Assembly (NCBI GenBank): GCA_002307065.1
Contig: DBTN01000041.1
Location: forward strand, 1 to 39,786
DNA: 39,786 bases
Source: Akkermansiaceae bacterium UBA1315
GTDB taxonomy: Bacteria > Verrucomicrobiota > Verrucomicrobiia > Verrucomicrobiales > Akkermansiaceae
Direction: 5' to 3'
Shown one piece after another: positions 8,680 through 18,551 of the stretch. The notes below the pieces were generated by a model. It searched no databases and was not told the DNA's origin. It saw only the letters and a program-made list of their open reading frames with translations. Numbering within the stretch: the stretch's first letter is position 1; each line of letters starts with the position of its first letter. The translations under genes and the position numbers were made by a program.

Positions 8680-11296
8680 TGGTCGTCGGATCGTTAAAAG
8701 GATCTTCCGGTGGCATCGGCATGTCGATCGGGTCCTCTAGCGGACGGATCGGCGGCTCCACCTCAGGCGGAACTTTCGCCAAAACCACACGAAATCCATA
8801 AATATTGTCGCGAAAAGACGCATCCTGCGGACTGCGGGAACCGATGAACAGATTTTCCTGCAAATAACTGTTCCACCCGCCACCGCGCAAAACCCCAAGC
8901 CTGGTGCTCCCTGGAAGATAATCATCGTCCACCCATTCCTGCGCGTTTCCACTCAGATCGAAAATGCCATTTTCATTCGCCGCAAACGAACCGACCGGCG
9001 AGGTGTAAGGATAACCGTCGTTGTAATTGGCGATCGTTCGATCCGTCGGCATCAAGGGCGCCGAACCGGCCGCCGAATCGGCGTAATTCCCGAATTTTTC
9101 CGGTGGCGGCCAAGAAAATCCCCAAGGAAACATCCTCGCCTTTTGCGCATCCCGCCCGCCGGGGCCATATCCAACTTCATTTTTCAGACCGGCCATCAGA
9201 CTCCACTCTTCATCCGTCGGCAACCGGTAGAGATGGGAGGCGGCGATGTGTCCACTTCGGCGCTCCTTGGTGGTGAGCCATTGGCAGAATTCCCGCGCAT
9301 CATCTCTCGAAACATAAATCACCGGGTTGTTTTCGTCCTGAGCAAAATCCGGCTGGCGAACGGCGAAGGTCGGATTCTCTTTGACAAATCGGTCGTAATC
9401 CCGAACTCGTGTTTCCCAAATCGAAGCCATCAGATCCTGCCCCACCGGAACGAAGCGCATTTCGATTCCGTTTTGCCAAGGACGCCCAAACACGACCCCT
9501 TGGTTCTGCTTCAAGGTGATGGAAACCGTCTGCGTCCCCCCTGCCTTGGCGGACCCTTTCCAAGTGAAAGGTTCGTATCCTTCCAAAATCAAAATCATCT
9601 CCACCGGGCCAGGCTTGACCTTGGGAATCCGCAACGGAGCCTCGGTCGTTCCGTCGATCCGCTTGCCATTGATCACTACCTCCGCGCCCGGAGGATCCGA
9701 TGTCAGCACGATTTCCGAATAGTCGATCTGCCGGACGACGATCCGAAATGGCTTTAATCCCTGCTGGATGGCTTTTTCACTTAGCCCTGGATTTTGAAAC
9801 GCCTCATCAAACTGCGGCACCACTTCGTGATCCTCGGTCAAATAACCCGCCGCCGTCGCTTCGACCCGCAGCCAATCGCAAAACGCGTCGGCTTCCTCCT
9901 TCGAGGCCAATACGATCCGGCACGGTTTGCCATTCTGTGAAAAGTCCAGGACATCCACCGAATGGATATCGCGCTTCGAAACCTGGATGAAACGTTCCCA
10001 CAGCCCTTCCAGAACAAATCCGGAACTGACGTGATAAGCGTCCTTCGGCTGATAAAAATTCGCCAGGTGATCTTCCCACGGCTCGCCCGGCCGAGGCGGA
10101 GAAAAAACCTGCAAAGTCGCCGGGAAAATCATCGGCACGTTGACCGCACCCGCATGAACCGTCCCAAACGTCTGCTGCGGTAAAAACCCCCGCTTGCGCA
10201 CGGTAAATGTCACTTTTTTCCCAACCGGAGCCTCAATGATCTCCGTCGGCGTCGTCCCGATCACTCGACCGCTCTCGTCATAAACGTCGGCCCCTTCCGG
10301 AGTACTGATGACCCTCAACCGCCCGATCTGCTGGACTGCTGGAGGTGGCCCCGTCCAAGCCGCGAGCCAATCGCTGTCTTTGATCGTTTCATAACCCATC
10401 CAACCGGAAAAAACCGTCAAAACCAGTGTCGTCATCCACACCGCCGCGCCGCTCTTCCTCCGTTTTTTCCCGCGCTGCAATCGCCGGAGTGCCTCGGCAA
10501 GTTCACCTGCGGTGGAAATCGTCCGTTTCGAAAGACGCGGTTCGCAAATGTCACAGATGATTTTATTAAGCTCAAGCCACCGCTTGCGATCCGGCCCTGC
10601 GGGCAAAATGTCCGGCAGCTCCGGGAAATCCAGCCGATCCTTACCGGTCGCGATCTCATACAACACTTTCCCCAAACTATAGACATCCGCCTGCGCCGAA
10701 CCCGGCCCCTCCGGCGGAACAAATCCCTCGGTGCCGACAAACGTCCGCTGACCGCGCGCCGCCACCAGACCGATGTCCGCCAGCTTGGCCTTTCCGTTTA
10801 CGAAAATCACGTTCGACGGCTTCACATCCCGGTGCGCCAACCCGAGCTCGTGCAAATGATCCAGCGCCTCGGCCAATCGCAATCCCACATCGATACAGAC
10901 GGCAGTGTCGAGCTGGCAACTCGCCGTCTGACGGGTATCCGCCTGCAAGGTCCGCGGCTCATACTCAATCGGATTGATGTCCTGCCCGGCACGAACATCG
11001 TCCCCCAGCTCCATCACATAATAATAAAACGAGACCGCATCCGGACTGCGCCCCACGTGCAAAATATTCACCAACCCCGGATGATCTCGGGAAATCGGTT
11101 CAAATTTTAAAATCCCCTCAAACTCCCGCTCAAACCCCCGCGCATCCTCAAAATCCTCCCGCCAAACCACCTTTACCGCCCGCAACGCACCGGTGACGCC
11201 ACGGCCGAGCCAAACTTCGCCATAGGCACCGCCACCGATTTTCCGCAGAATCTCGTGATCGGGAATCACCGGGTCCGGACGATTTCTACTCGGCAT
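8672..11296 (-). CDS. Membrane Ser/Thr protein kinase with PEGA and FGE-sulfatase-like domains
   Basis: 874 residues. The N-terminal kinase (about 14-275) has the glycine loop GGGAYGEVW (21-29), lysine K42 in AVKVV, catalytic loop HRDVKPSN (155-162), and ADIGL (173-177) in place of the usual DFG. The metal-binding Asp is kept, so activity is plausible. A membrane span follows (about 284-303). Outside come a PEGA-like domain (about 323-370), a divergent middle region containing AFCDWL, a second PEGA-like stretch (ILTSDPPGAEVVINGK) and a C-terminal formylglycine-generating-enzyme/SUMF1 fold (YRLPTDEEWSLMAG, FDLSGNAQEWVDD, RGGGWNS). The paired catalytic cysteines of true FGE are not seen near the end (SRSPQDASFRDNIYGFRV), so this domain is probably a binding module. 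The gene overlaps the sigma factor by 11 bases and the OsmC gene by 8. Confidence 0.9.
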   Translation of the reverse strand: MPSRNRPDPVIPDHEILRKIGGGAYGEVWLGRGVTGALRAVKVVWREDFEDARGFEREFEGILKFEPISRDHPGLVNILHVGRSPDAVSFYYYVMELGDDVRAGQDINPIEYEPRTLQADTRQTASCQLDTAVCIDVGLRLAEALDHLHELGLAHRDVKPSNVIFVNGKAKLADIGLVAARGQRTFVGTEGFVPPEGPGSAQADVYSLGKVLYEIATGKDRLDFPELPDILPAGPDRKRWLELNKIICDICEPRLSKRTISTAGELAEALRRLQRGKKRRKSGAAVWMTTLVLTVFSGWMGYETIKDSDWLAAWTGPPPAVQQIGRLRVISTPEGADVYDESGRVIGTTPTEIIEAPVGKKVTFTVRKRGFLPQQTFGTVHAGAVNVPMIFPATLQVFSPPRPGEPWEDHLANFYQPKDAYHVSSGFVLEGLWERFIQVSKRDIHSVDVLDFSQNGKPCRIVLASKEEADAFCDWLRVEATAAGYLTEDHEVVPQFDEAFQNPGLSEKAIQQGLKPFRIVVRQIDYSEIVLTSDPPGAEVVINGKRIDGTTEAPLRIPKVKPGPVEMILILEGYEPFTWKGSAKAGGTQTVSITLKQNQGVVFGRPWQNGIEMRFVPVGQDLMASIWETRVRDYDRFVKENPTFAVRQPDFAQDENNPVIYVSRDDAREFCQWLTTKERRSGHIAASHLYRLPTDEEWSLMAGLKNEVGYGPGGRDAQKARMFPWGFSWPPPEKFGNYADSAAGSAPLMPTDRTIANYNDGYPYTSPVGSFAANENGIFDLSGNAQEWVDDDYLPGSTRLGVLRGGGWNSYLQENLFIGSRSPQDASFRDNIYGFRVVLAKVPPEVEPPIRPLEDPIDMPMPPEDPFNDPTTNG

Positions 11297-11951
11297 CTTC
11301 TTCCAATTTCGCCAGTTCGCGTTTCAACACCGCACCCACCCGATGCTTCGCTAAATAAACTTGGGCCATGCTCACATTGAGGTGGTCCTGCACTTTTTTC
11401 GCATCCCACTGCTTGATCACATAATAATCAAAAATCTGATATTGCTTCGGCGAGACTTGAGACTTCACCCGTGAAAGCGCCGCATCCGCGACATTCTTTT
11501 TCCATTCGACATCCCATAACCGCGACAGCAGATCCCCGTTTGGATCCTCCACTCGATCAATCACCGCCGTTTTCCGATCATTGTCCCATTCGCCGCCAGC
11601 CATCGCCGTATCTTTCTTCCGCTTCCGAAACTGATCGTTGATCCGCCAACGGGTCATATTCATCAGCCAAGTTTTGAACGAACCCTGCTCCGGATCATAA
11701 AGTTGCCGTTTGCTCTGCTTGGCGATCGATAAAATCGTCTCCTGAACACAATCAAACGCCTCATCCGACCGCAGCCCCGCTTTGACCGCCACCGAATAAA
11801 TCAACCGCCAGTAGGTTTGATAAAATTCGTCCCACGTCCGCTGATCCTCCCAATTATCAAGCCTCGCGATCAAACTCTTACGTGTTTTCGCATACGCCGC
11901 TCCCAAGATGGCATCCCGGTCTTTTGATTTATCGTCTTCCTCCTCAGACAT
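11286..11951 (-). CDS. ECF-type RNA polymerase sigma factor
   Basis: 221 residues. Region 2 is seen in WDEFYQTYWRLIYSVA, EAFDCVQETILSIAK and SFKTWLMNMTRWRINDQFRKR. Region 4 is a helix-turn-helix near the C-terminus (VQDHLNVSMAQVYLAKHRVG). Sigma domains 1 and 3 are absent, as in ECF factors. The start at 11951 is supported by a strong Shine-Dalgarno. No anti-sigma factor gene is adjacent; instead the next gene, overlapping by 11 bases, is a membrane Ser/Thr kinase. This arrangement is known in Planctomycetes and Verrucomicrobia, where the kinase is thought to control the sigma factor. The promoters it recognises cannot be told from this window. Confidence 0.92.
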   Translation of the reverse strand: MSEEEDDKSKDRDAILGAAYAKTRKSLIARLDNWEDQRTWDEFYQTYWRLIYSVAVKAGLRSDEAFDCVQETILSIAKQSKRQLYDPEQGSFKTWLMNMTRWRINDQFRKRKKDTAMAGGEWDNDRKTAVIDRVEDPNGDLLSRLWDVEWKKNVADAALSRVKSQVSPKQYQIFDYYVIKQWDAKKVQDHLNVSMAQVYLAKHRVGAVLKRELAKLEEDAE

Positions 11952-11956
11952 TCGTT

Positions 11957-11963
11957 CTCCTTT
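11957..11963 (-). promoter_or_regulatory. Shine-Dalgarno of the sigma factor gene
   Basis: AAAGGAG on the minus strand, five bases before the ATG at 11951. It is one of the few strong ribosome-binding sites in the window; many other genes here have none that is obvious. Confidence 0.7.
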
Positions 11964-12013
11964 ACCCGATTAATTCACCACTGTCTTTCACTCATTCGGA
12001 ATTTTCGTATATC

Positions 12014-12026
12014 GCTGATTTTCAGC
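12014..12026. promoter_or_regulatory. Inverted repeat in the divergent intergenic region
   Basis: GCTGA-TTT-TCAGC, a perfect 5-base inverted repeat lying between the divergent sigma factor and coiled-coil genes, about 63 bases upstream of the sigma factor start. It could be an operator for either gene or a chance palindrome. Nothing else in 11964-12174 was assigned. Confidence 0.25.
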
Positions 12027-12174
12027 TTGGATATTTTCCCGCAAATGCGTAGAGCTATCATCCACAGATACGAAACATCTCGGTTGAGAATTGCAACTCA
12101 AACCGGTTGATGCTAGTAAATTGGCATTCGTTCTTCCGAAATCCCCAATCCTTCAATCCATCCTGCGAGCCGAT

Positions 12175-12744
12175 ATGTCCTTCCCCCTCCCCTCGCTCGA
12201 CCTGACCGAGACGGCAGGACGAATCCGTGAGCACCTCGCAGACCAGTCGCAACGCCCTTTCCTTGATGAATGGGTCACCGACACCGCCATTGCCTCGGCT
12301 CTTCAGCCCTCCCCTACCCCGCCAAAACTCGAAGATCGATTATTGGCACAAGAGGCTCAGCTTGAAGCGGTTCAGGAAAACTTCCGACGCCTCGGCGATA
12401 AACTTCGCGGCGATCTCAGTTCTCACCAATTTCTCACCCGGTCGGAAATCCAAAAACTTGCCAGCCAGATCCGTGAACTCGCGGCTCATCAAACCGCGCA
12501 CCAATCATCCGCTCAATTGGAATTAAAAATCGGCAGTTGGCTCTCCGCTTGGCAGCACTCGGTCCACCAGCACCTTCTGGACCGCGAAAAATACTATCTC
12601 GCTTATTTTAACGACCAGTTCACCCGGCTGTGGCAGACGGTCGAATCCCGCCTCGAACAATCCGAGCGGATCCAGGATTCCAAACCCTTATCGAAAAATC
12701 CCACAGTTCCGATCGTCAACGATCCTTTTCCAATCGCACCTTGA
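12175..12744 (+). CDS. Hypothetical coiled-coil protein
   Basis: 189 residues from the ATG at 12175 (MSFPLPSLDLTE). The frame is open from a TTG at 12091, but the added residues are not convincing. I do not recognise a family. The middle (about residues 45-170) is rich in Leu, Gln, Glu and Ala with heptad-like spacing (LEDRLLAQEAQLEAVQ, SEIQKLASQIRELAAHQ), suggesting a long coiled coil, followed by aromatic residues (REKYYLAYFNDQFTRLW). There is no signal peptide or membrane span. It ends 34 bases before the helicase gene on the same strand, so the two may be co-transcribed. The gene is divergent from the sigma factor operon. Confidence 0.6.
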   Translation: MSFPLPSLDLTETAGRIREHLADQSQRPFLDEWVTDTAIASALQPSPTPPKLEDRLLAQEAQLEAVQENFRRLGDKLRGDLSSHQFLTRSEIQKLASQIRELAAHQTAHQSSAQLELKIGSWLSAWQHSVHQHLLDREKYYLAYFNDQFTRLWQTVESRLEQSERIQDSKPLSKNPTVPIVNDPFPIAP

Positions 12745-12778
12745 CCCGCCGCCTTCCCCCCTCTAATACGGCCCCCGC

Positions 12779-13972
12779 ATGGGATTTGATACACTTGGGC
12801 TCTCCGCAGCCGTTCTGGAAGCCATTCAGGAATCCGGTTATACCACACCGACTTCGATTCAGGCGCAGGCCATTCCGATTATTCTCGAAGGGCGCGACGT
12901 CATCGGCGCCTCGCAGACTGGCACCGGCAAGACTGCCGCTTTCGCGCTGCCTGCCCTTTCGAAAATCGAAAAACTCGGAAAACCCCAAATTCTCGTCCTC
13001 GAACCGACACGCGAACTTGCTCACCAAGTCGCCGAACAATTCGAAAAATACGGCAAACACACCGGTTTAAAAGTCGCCCTCCTCTACGGCGGCGTCGGCC
13101 TTGGAAAACAATCCGAAGACCTTGCCGCAGGCGCTGACATCGTCGTCGCCACACCGGGTCGTCTCGTCGACCACTTTTACCGCGCAACGATGCGCTTCGG
13201 TGAAATCAAGGTGCTCATCTTGGACGAAGTGGACCGCATGCTCGACATGGGCTTCCTGCCGCAAGTCCGCAAAATCGTCAATCTCTGCCCGTGGGAAGGC
13301 CGCCAGACGCTGCTTTTCTCGGCCACCATGCCACCGGCGATCCAAACTTTCGCCCAATGGTGCCTGGTCAATCCAACCAGTATTGAAATCGCTCGGACCT
13401 CCGTCCCGACCAGCGTCACCCACGCGTTTTACCCGGTGGCCATGGACCAGCGCGACGAACTGCTGCTCGAACTGCTCAAGCAGACCGATTACCACTCGGT
13501 GATGATTTTCACCCGCACTCGCAAGGAAGCCGACCAGCTCACCTCGCTCATCAAATCGACCGGTCAGCCGAAGGTCGCCGCGATGCATTCGGACATCAAT
13601 CAGGTCGATCGCATGAAAGCGCTTGCCGGTTTTAAAAATGGAGATTTCGAAGTGCTCGTCGCCACCGACGTCGCCGCTCGCGGCATCGACATCTCGGGCG
13701 TCTCCCACGTCATCAACTACCGCGTCCCGGAAAACGCCGAAGACTACGTCCACCGCATCGGCCGTACCGGTCGTGCAAGTGCGGAAGGTGATGCGTTTAC
13801 CATCCTGACCGCGGATGAGCTCGACTACGCAAAATCCGTCGAAGTCTTCATCGATCAGAAAATCCCACGCCGGAAACTCGAAAACTTCGACTACATCTAC
13901 ACCGCGCTCCTCGACGACTCCCCACCAAAACCGGTCCGCCGCAAGCAGCCCGGCGGGAAAAAGCGCCGTTGA
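12779..13972 (+). CDS. DEAD-box ATP-dependent RNA helicase
   Basis: 397 residues, close to the minimal DEAD-box core with a short basic tail (PVRRKQPGGKKRR) likely to bind RNA. Motifs in order: Q motif TPTSIQAQAIP (23-33), motif I ASQTGTGKT (44-52), PTREL, TPGRL, motif II DEVD (149-152, a DEAD variant), SAT (181-183), IFTRTRKEAD, TDVAARGID and HRIGRTGR. It unwinds short RNA duplexes, usually in ribosome assembly or RNA decay. It resembles the RhlE group, but by eye I cannot assign it to rhlE, dbpA or srmB with certainty. A perfect inverted repeat follows the stop codon by 9 bases. Confidence 0.93.
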   Translation: MGFDTLGLSAAVLEAIQESGYTTPTSIQAQAIPIILEGRDVIGASQTGTGKTAAFALPALSKIEKLGKPQILVLEPTRELAHQVAEQFEKYGKHTGLKVALLYGGVGLGKQSEDLAAGADIVVATPGRLVDHFYRATMRFGEIKVLILDEVDRMLDMGFLPQVRKIVNLCPWEGRQTLLFSATMPPAIQTFAQWCLVNPTSIEIARTSVPTSVTHAFYPVAMDQRDELLLELLKQTDYHSVMIFTRTRKEADQLTSLIKSTGQPKVAAMHSDINQVDRMKALAGFKNGDFEVLVATDVAARGIDISGVSHVINYRVPENAEDYVHRIGRTGRASAEGDAFTILTADELDYAKSVEVFIDQKIPRRKLENFDYIYTALLDDSPPKPVRRKQPGGKKRR

Positions 13973-13981
13973 ACCGTCGAT

Positions 13982-14008
13982 TTCATGATAACGGGAACTT
14001 ATCATGAA
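13982..14008 (+). terminator. Perfect 10-bp inverted repeat after the helicase gene
   Basis: TTCATGATAA and TTATCATGAA are exact reverse complements separated by 7 bases (CGGGAAC). The position, just past the helicase stop, suggests a transcript-end hairpin. The stem is AT-rich and lacks a following T-run, so an intrinsic terminator is not certain; a protein-binding site is an alternative. The remaining bases to ruvC hold no other clear signal. Confidence 0.45.
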
Positions 14009-14138
14009 CCCATTCAACGTCGGCAACGGGAGAAATCCTTTCCTCCCCATCGTTCGTCGGATCGAACGGAGTAAACGTCCGAACCGGTAAAACGCGGCGA
14101 ACGTTTTGCCCCATCGGTATCGGCAGGCCCAAATCACC

Positions 14139-14642
14139 ATGCGTGTTCTCTCCATCGATCCCGCCATCCGCAACACCGGTTACGCCGTCCTCGAAGGAGA
14201 CCCGCGCAAACCGGTCGTGCTGGCCTTCGATGTGATCCAGATTCCTTCAAAAATCCCCCAGTCCGCCGCGCTTTCCGCCATCCGCACCCATCTGGTCAAC
14301 GTCATCCAGAAATTCCAACCCGACGAAGTCGCGGTCGAAGGAATCATCTACGTCCAGTCCCACCAAACCGCGATTTCCATGGGAGCCGCTCGCGGGGCCG
14401 CCCTCATCGCCGCCGCCGATCACGGACTTCGCGTTTACGAATACGCGCCGACGAAGGTCAAAATGGCAGTCGTCGGAAAAGGCACCGCCGATAAAAAACA
14501 AGTCGCCTTCATGGTTCGCGCTTTGCTGGGCCTCGCGGAAACGCCACCCTCGGATGCCGCAGATGCCCTCGCCATCGCCATGGCGCACCTTCAAGCGTCC
14601 GATCCGCTCAAAGCCAAACTCCTCGACCGCCGCCTCGTCTGA
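14139..14642 (+). CDS. ruvC: Holliday junction resolvase RuvC
   Basis: 167 residues from the ATG at 14139 (MRVLSIDPAI); an upstream start at 14106 would add 11 residues not found in RuvC. The catalytic acids fall where expected: D7, E67 (VAVEGII), D139 and D142 (SDAADALAIA). RuvC cuts Holliday junctions made during recombination and is guided by RuvAB, whose genes are not in this window. The conserved lysine-rich loop VVGKGTADKKQV is present. lipB begins two bases after its stop. Confidence 0.95.
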   Translation: MRVLSIDPAIRNTGYAVLEGDPRKPVVLAFDVIQIPSKIPQSAALSAIRTHLVNVIQKFQPDEVAVEGIIYVQSHQTAISMGAARGAALIAAADHGLRVYEYAPTKVKMAVVGKGTADKKQVAFMVRALLGLAETPPSDAADALAIAMAHLQASDPLKAKLLDRRLV

Positions 14643-14644
14643 TC

Positions 14645-15268
14645 GTGTTAGACATCCAACATCTCCCTGGCTTCATCACCTACGAAGAGGGTCTCTTGCT
14701 TCAGGAAAAAACCGTCGCTGAAATCCTCGCCGGAGAAAAAAGCGACACCGTCTTTCTGTTAGAGCACCAACCGGTTTACACCATCGGCCGCCTCCGGGAT
14801 CGCTCCTCCCTCCGAGACCCTTCGTTTCTCCCCTTTCCCGTCCACGAAACGAACCGCGGCGGACAAGCGACGTATCACGGCCCCGGACAAATCGTCGGCT
14901 ACCCGATTCTCGATCTCAATCACCGTGGCAAAGACCTCCACGAACACCTGCGGAAACTCGAAGAAGCGCTCATCCGCGCGTGCGAAACGTTCGGCATCGC
15001 CGCCACTCGCCGGGATGGACTCACCGGCGTCTGGGTCGAAAATCGGAAACTCGCGTCAATCGGCGTCGGCGTCCGCAAATGGATTTCCATGCACGGCTTC
15101 GCGATCAATATCACTCAGGAAAGTCTGCCTCCGTTTTTCGCCATCACCCCCTGTGGGCTTGATGGTGTATCGATGACATCTTTGGAAACCGAAGCTGGCC
15201 GACCGATCCCTATCCCGGAAGCCGCCGCAGCCATCACGAAAGAGCTTCGTTGCCTTTTCGATGCCTAA
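14645..15268 (+). CDS. lipB: Octanoyl-[acyl-carrier-protein]:protein octanoyltransferase
   Basis: 207 residues, usual LipB length, started by GTG two bases after the ruvC stop. It moves octanoyl groups from acyl carrier protein to lipoyl domains, the first step of lipoate synthesis. Motifs: RGGQATYHGPGQ (71-82), the conserved lysine K135 in NRKLASIGVGV, and the catalytic cysteine C170 in TPCGLDG. LipA is not encoded nearby. The gene converges with glnS across a hairpin that probably ends both transcripts. Confidence 0.94.
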   Translation: MLDIQHLPGFITYEEGLLLQEKTVAEILAGEKSDTVFLLEHQPVYTIGRLRDRSSLRDPSFLPFPVHETNRGGQATYHGPGQIVGYPILDLNHRGKDLHEHLRKLEEALIRACETFGIAATRRDGLTGVWVENRKLASIGVGVRKWISMHGFAINITQESLPPFFAITPCGLDGVSMTSLETEAGRPIPIPEAAAAITKELRCLFDA

Positions 15269-15300
15269 CGCCGGACGAGCATCGGCCAATCCTCCAACGC

Positions 15301-15348
15301 GACATTCCGCACAGATCGCCGTTTTCGACGTCGATCTGGCGAAATGTC
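15301..15348. terminator. Long imperfect hairpin between convergent lipB and glnS
   Basis: The 5' arm starts GACATTCCGC and the 3' arm ends GCGAAATGTC at 15348. The arms pair over about 20 bases with a few mismatches around a TTTTCG loop near 15322-15327. It lies between the stops of two convergent genes (15268 and 15365), the usual place for a bidirectional terminator. Confidence 0.6.
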
Positions 15349-15364
15349 TGAGAGTCTTTTCCGT

Positions 15365-17056
<1,692 letters not shown>

Positions 17057-17064
17057 GGGGAAAA

Positions 17065-18432
17065 TTAAAGTGCCAGTTCTTTCAACAAGGCTTGATTCAA
17101 GCGAATCCCGGCTTCGAAATTTTCAACCGGAAAGTTTTCATTGGGAGCATGGATCTGAGCGTCCGCCAAGGCGAGGCCAAGCAACAACGTATCCACTCCC
17201 AAAATATCACGAAACGTTTGCACGATCGGAATGCTTCCGCCTTCACGGATCAAAACCGGTTCGGCGTCGAAGGCTTTTCGCAAAGCGGTTTGCGCGGCCA
17301 ATCCGAACTTCGAATGCGGATCGGCGACATACGGTTTCCCGTCGTGACCGACTTCGACTTCGACCGTCACACCCGGCGGACAGTGCGCCTCTAGGTGCGC
17401 TTTCACTTTGTTCATGATGTCGCCAGGTTCCTGATCGGGAACGAGGCGAAACGAAAATTTCACGAACGCCTCCGCAGGCAGCACCGTCTTGGAGCCCTCG
17501 CCCTGATAACCGCCGCCGATCCCATTTACCTCCGCCGTGGGCCGCGCCCAAGTCCGCTCCGCAGAACTGTAACCCGGCTCGCCGAACAATCCCGGAGAAC
17601 CGGTGATCCGCAAAAACTCCGAATCACTCACTCCGGCGACTTTGCTCCACATTTCCCGCTCCCAGGCTTCCAGCGGGCGGACATCGTCGTAAAATCCGTC
17701 CACCGCGACCTTACCGGTTTCGTCATGCATACTGGCAACCAACCGCGCGACCGCCGTCGCCGGATTTGCCACCGCTCCGCCGAACAATCCAGAATGCAAA
17801 TCCCCTTTGGGACCGCGCAACGTCGCTTCACAGCAGGCGATGCCTCGCAACCCGTACCCCAGCGTCGGCACGCCGGGAGCGACCATACCGGTGTCGGAAA
17901 TCGCGATCACATCACATTTCAGTTCAGCTTTGTGAGCTTCCAAAAACGCCGCGAGGTTAGGGCTGCCGATTTCCTCTTCGCCCTCGAAAAGGAAAATCAA
18001 ATTCACCGGCAGCTCCCCTTCCTCGCGCAGGGTTTTCTCGACCCCTAAAACATGCGCGAGCATCTGACCTTTGTTATCCGTCGCTCCGCGCGCCCAGATT
18101 TTTCCGTCCCGAATTTCCGGTTCGAAAGGAGGCGTATTCCACAACGCCAGAGGATCAACCGGTTGGACATCATAATGCCCGTAAATCAACACCGTCCGGC
18201 GACCCTCAACATGAACGTTTCGAGCAACGACGACCGGATGTCTGGGCGTTTCATGAAGCTGAGCCGTGAGGCCCATGGCTTGCAGTTTTCCAATCAACCA
18301 ATCCGCGCAGGCACGGACATCGCCCGCATTTCTCGAATCGGTCGAAACGCTGGGAAAACGGAGAAAAGCGAAGAGATCTTCAAGTTCAGGAGTCACGCCG
18401 GAATGTTCGACTTGCGGCCCCGTGCCTCGCAA
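17065..18432 (-). CDS. M20-family dipeptidase/metallopeptidase
   Basis: Up to 455 residues. A zinc-dependent exopeptidase of the M20 (dipeptidase/carboxypeptidase) family. Metal ligands are visible in YGHYDVQP (H86), GATDNKG (D119) and FEGEEEIGS (150-157). The dimerisation domain follows in the middle and catalytic GGSIP near the C-terminus. The longest frame begins with TTG at 18432 preceded by GGTGAG and an in-frame stop. GTG at 18396 (VTPELEDLFAFLRFPSVS) matches the usual N-terminus of the family better and may be the true start. It probably cleaves dipeptides or acylated amino acids in the cytoplasm; the substrate cannot be told from sequence. Nothing clear was found in the 119 bases upstream. 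Confidence 0.9.
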   Translation of the reverse strand: MRGTGPQVEHSGVTPELEDLFAFLRFPSVSTDSRNAGDVRACADWLIGKLQAMGLTAQLHETPRHPVVVARNVHVEGRRTVLIYGHYDVQPVDPLALWNTPPFEPEIRDGKIWARGATDNKGQMLAHVLGVEKTLREEGELPVNLIFLFEGEEEIGSPNLAAFLEAHKAELKCDVIAISDTGMVAPGVPTLGYGLRGIACCEATLRGPKGDLHSGLFGGAVANPATAVARLVASMHDETGKVAVDGFYDDVRPLEAWEREMWSKVAGVSDSEFLRITGSPGLFGEPGYSSAERTWARPTAEVNGIGGGYQGEGSKTVLPAEAFVKFSFRLVPDQEPGDIMNKVKAHLEAHCPPGVTVEVEVGHDGKPYVADPHSKFGLAAQTALRKAFDAEPVLIREGGSIPIVQTFRDILGVDTLLLGLALADAQIHAPNENFPVENFEAGIRLNQALLKELAL

Positions 18433-18551
18433 GGCGAATCACTCACCGAAGATGCGATGGTTGGCCATGCATTTTGCGAAATACCAAAAACCCTCCGAAT
18501 TCATACCCCATTGCAGGCTTCGTGGAAATCGCGCAAATCCCAAGAAATTCA

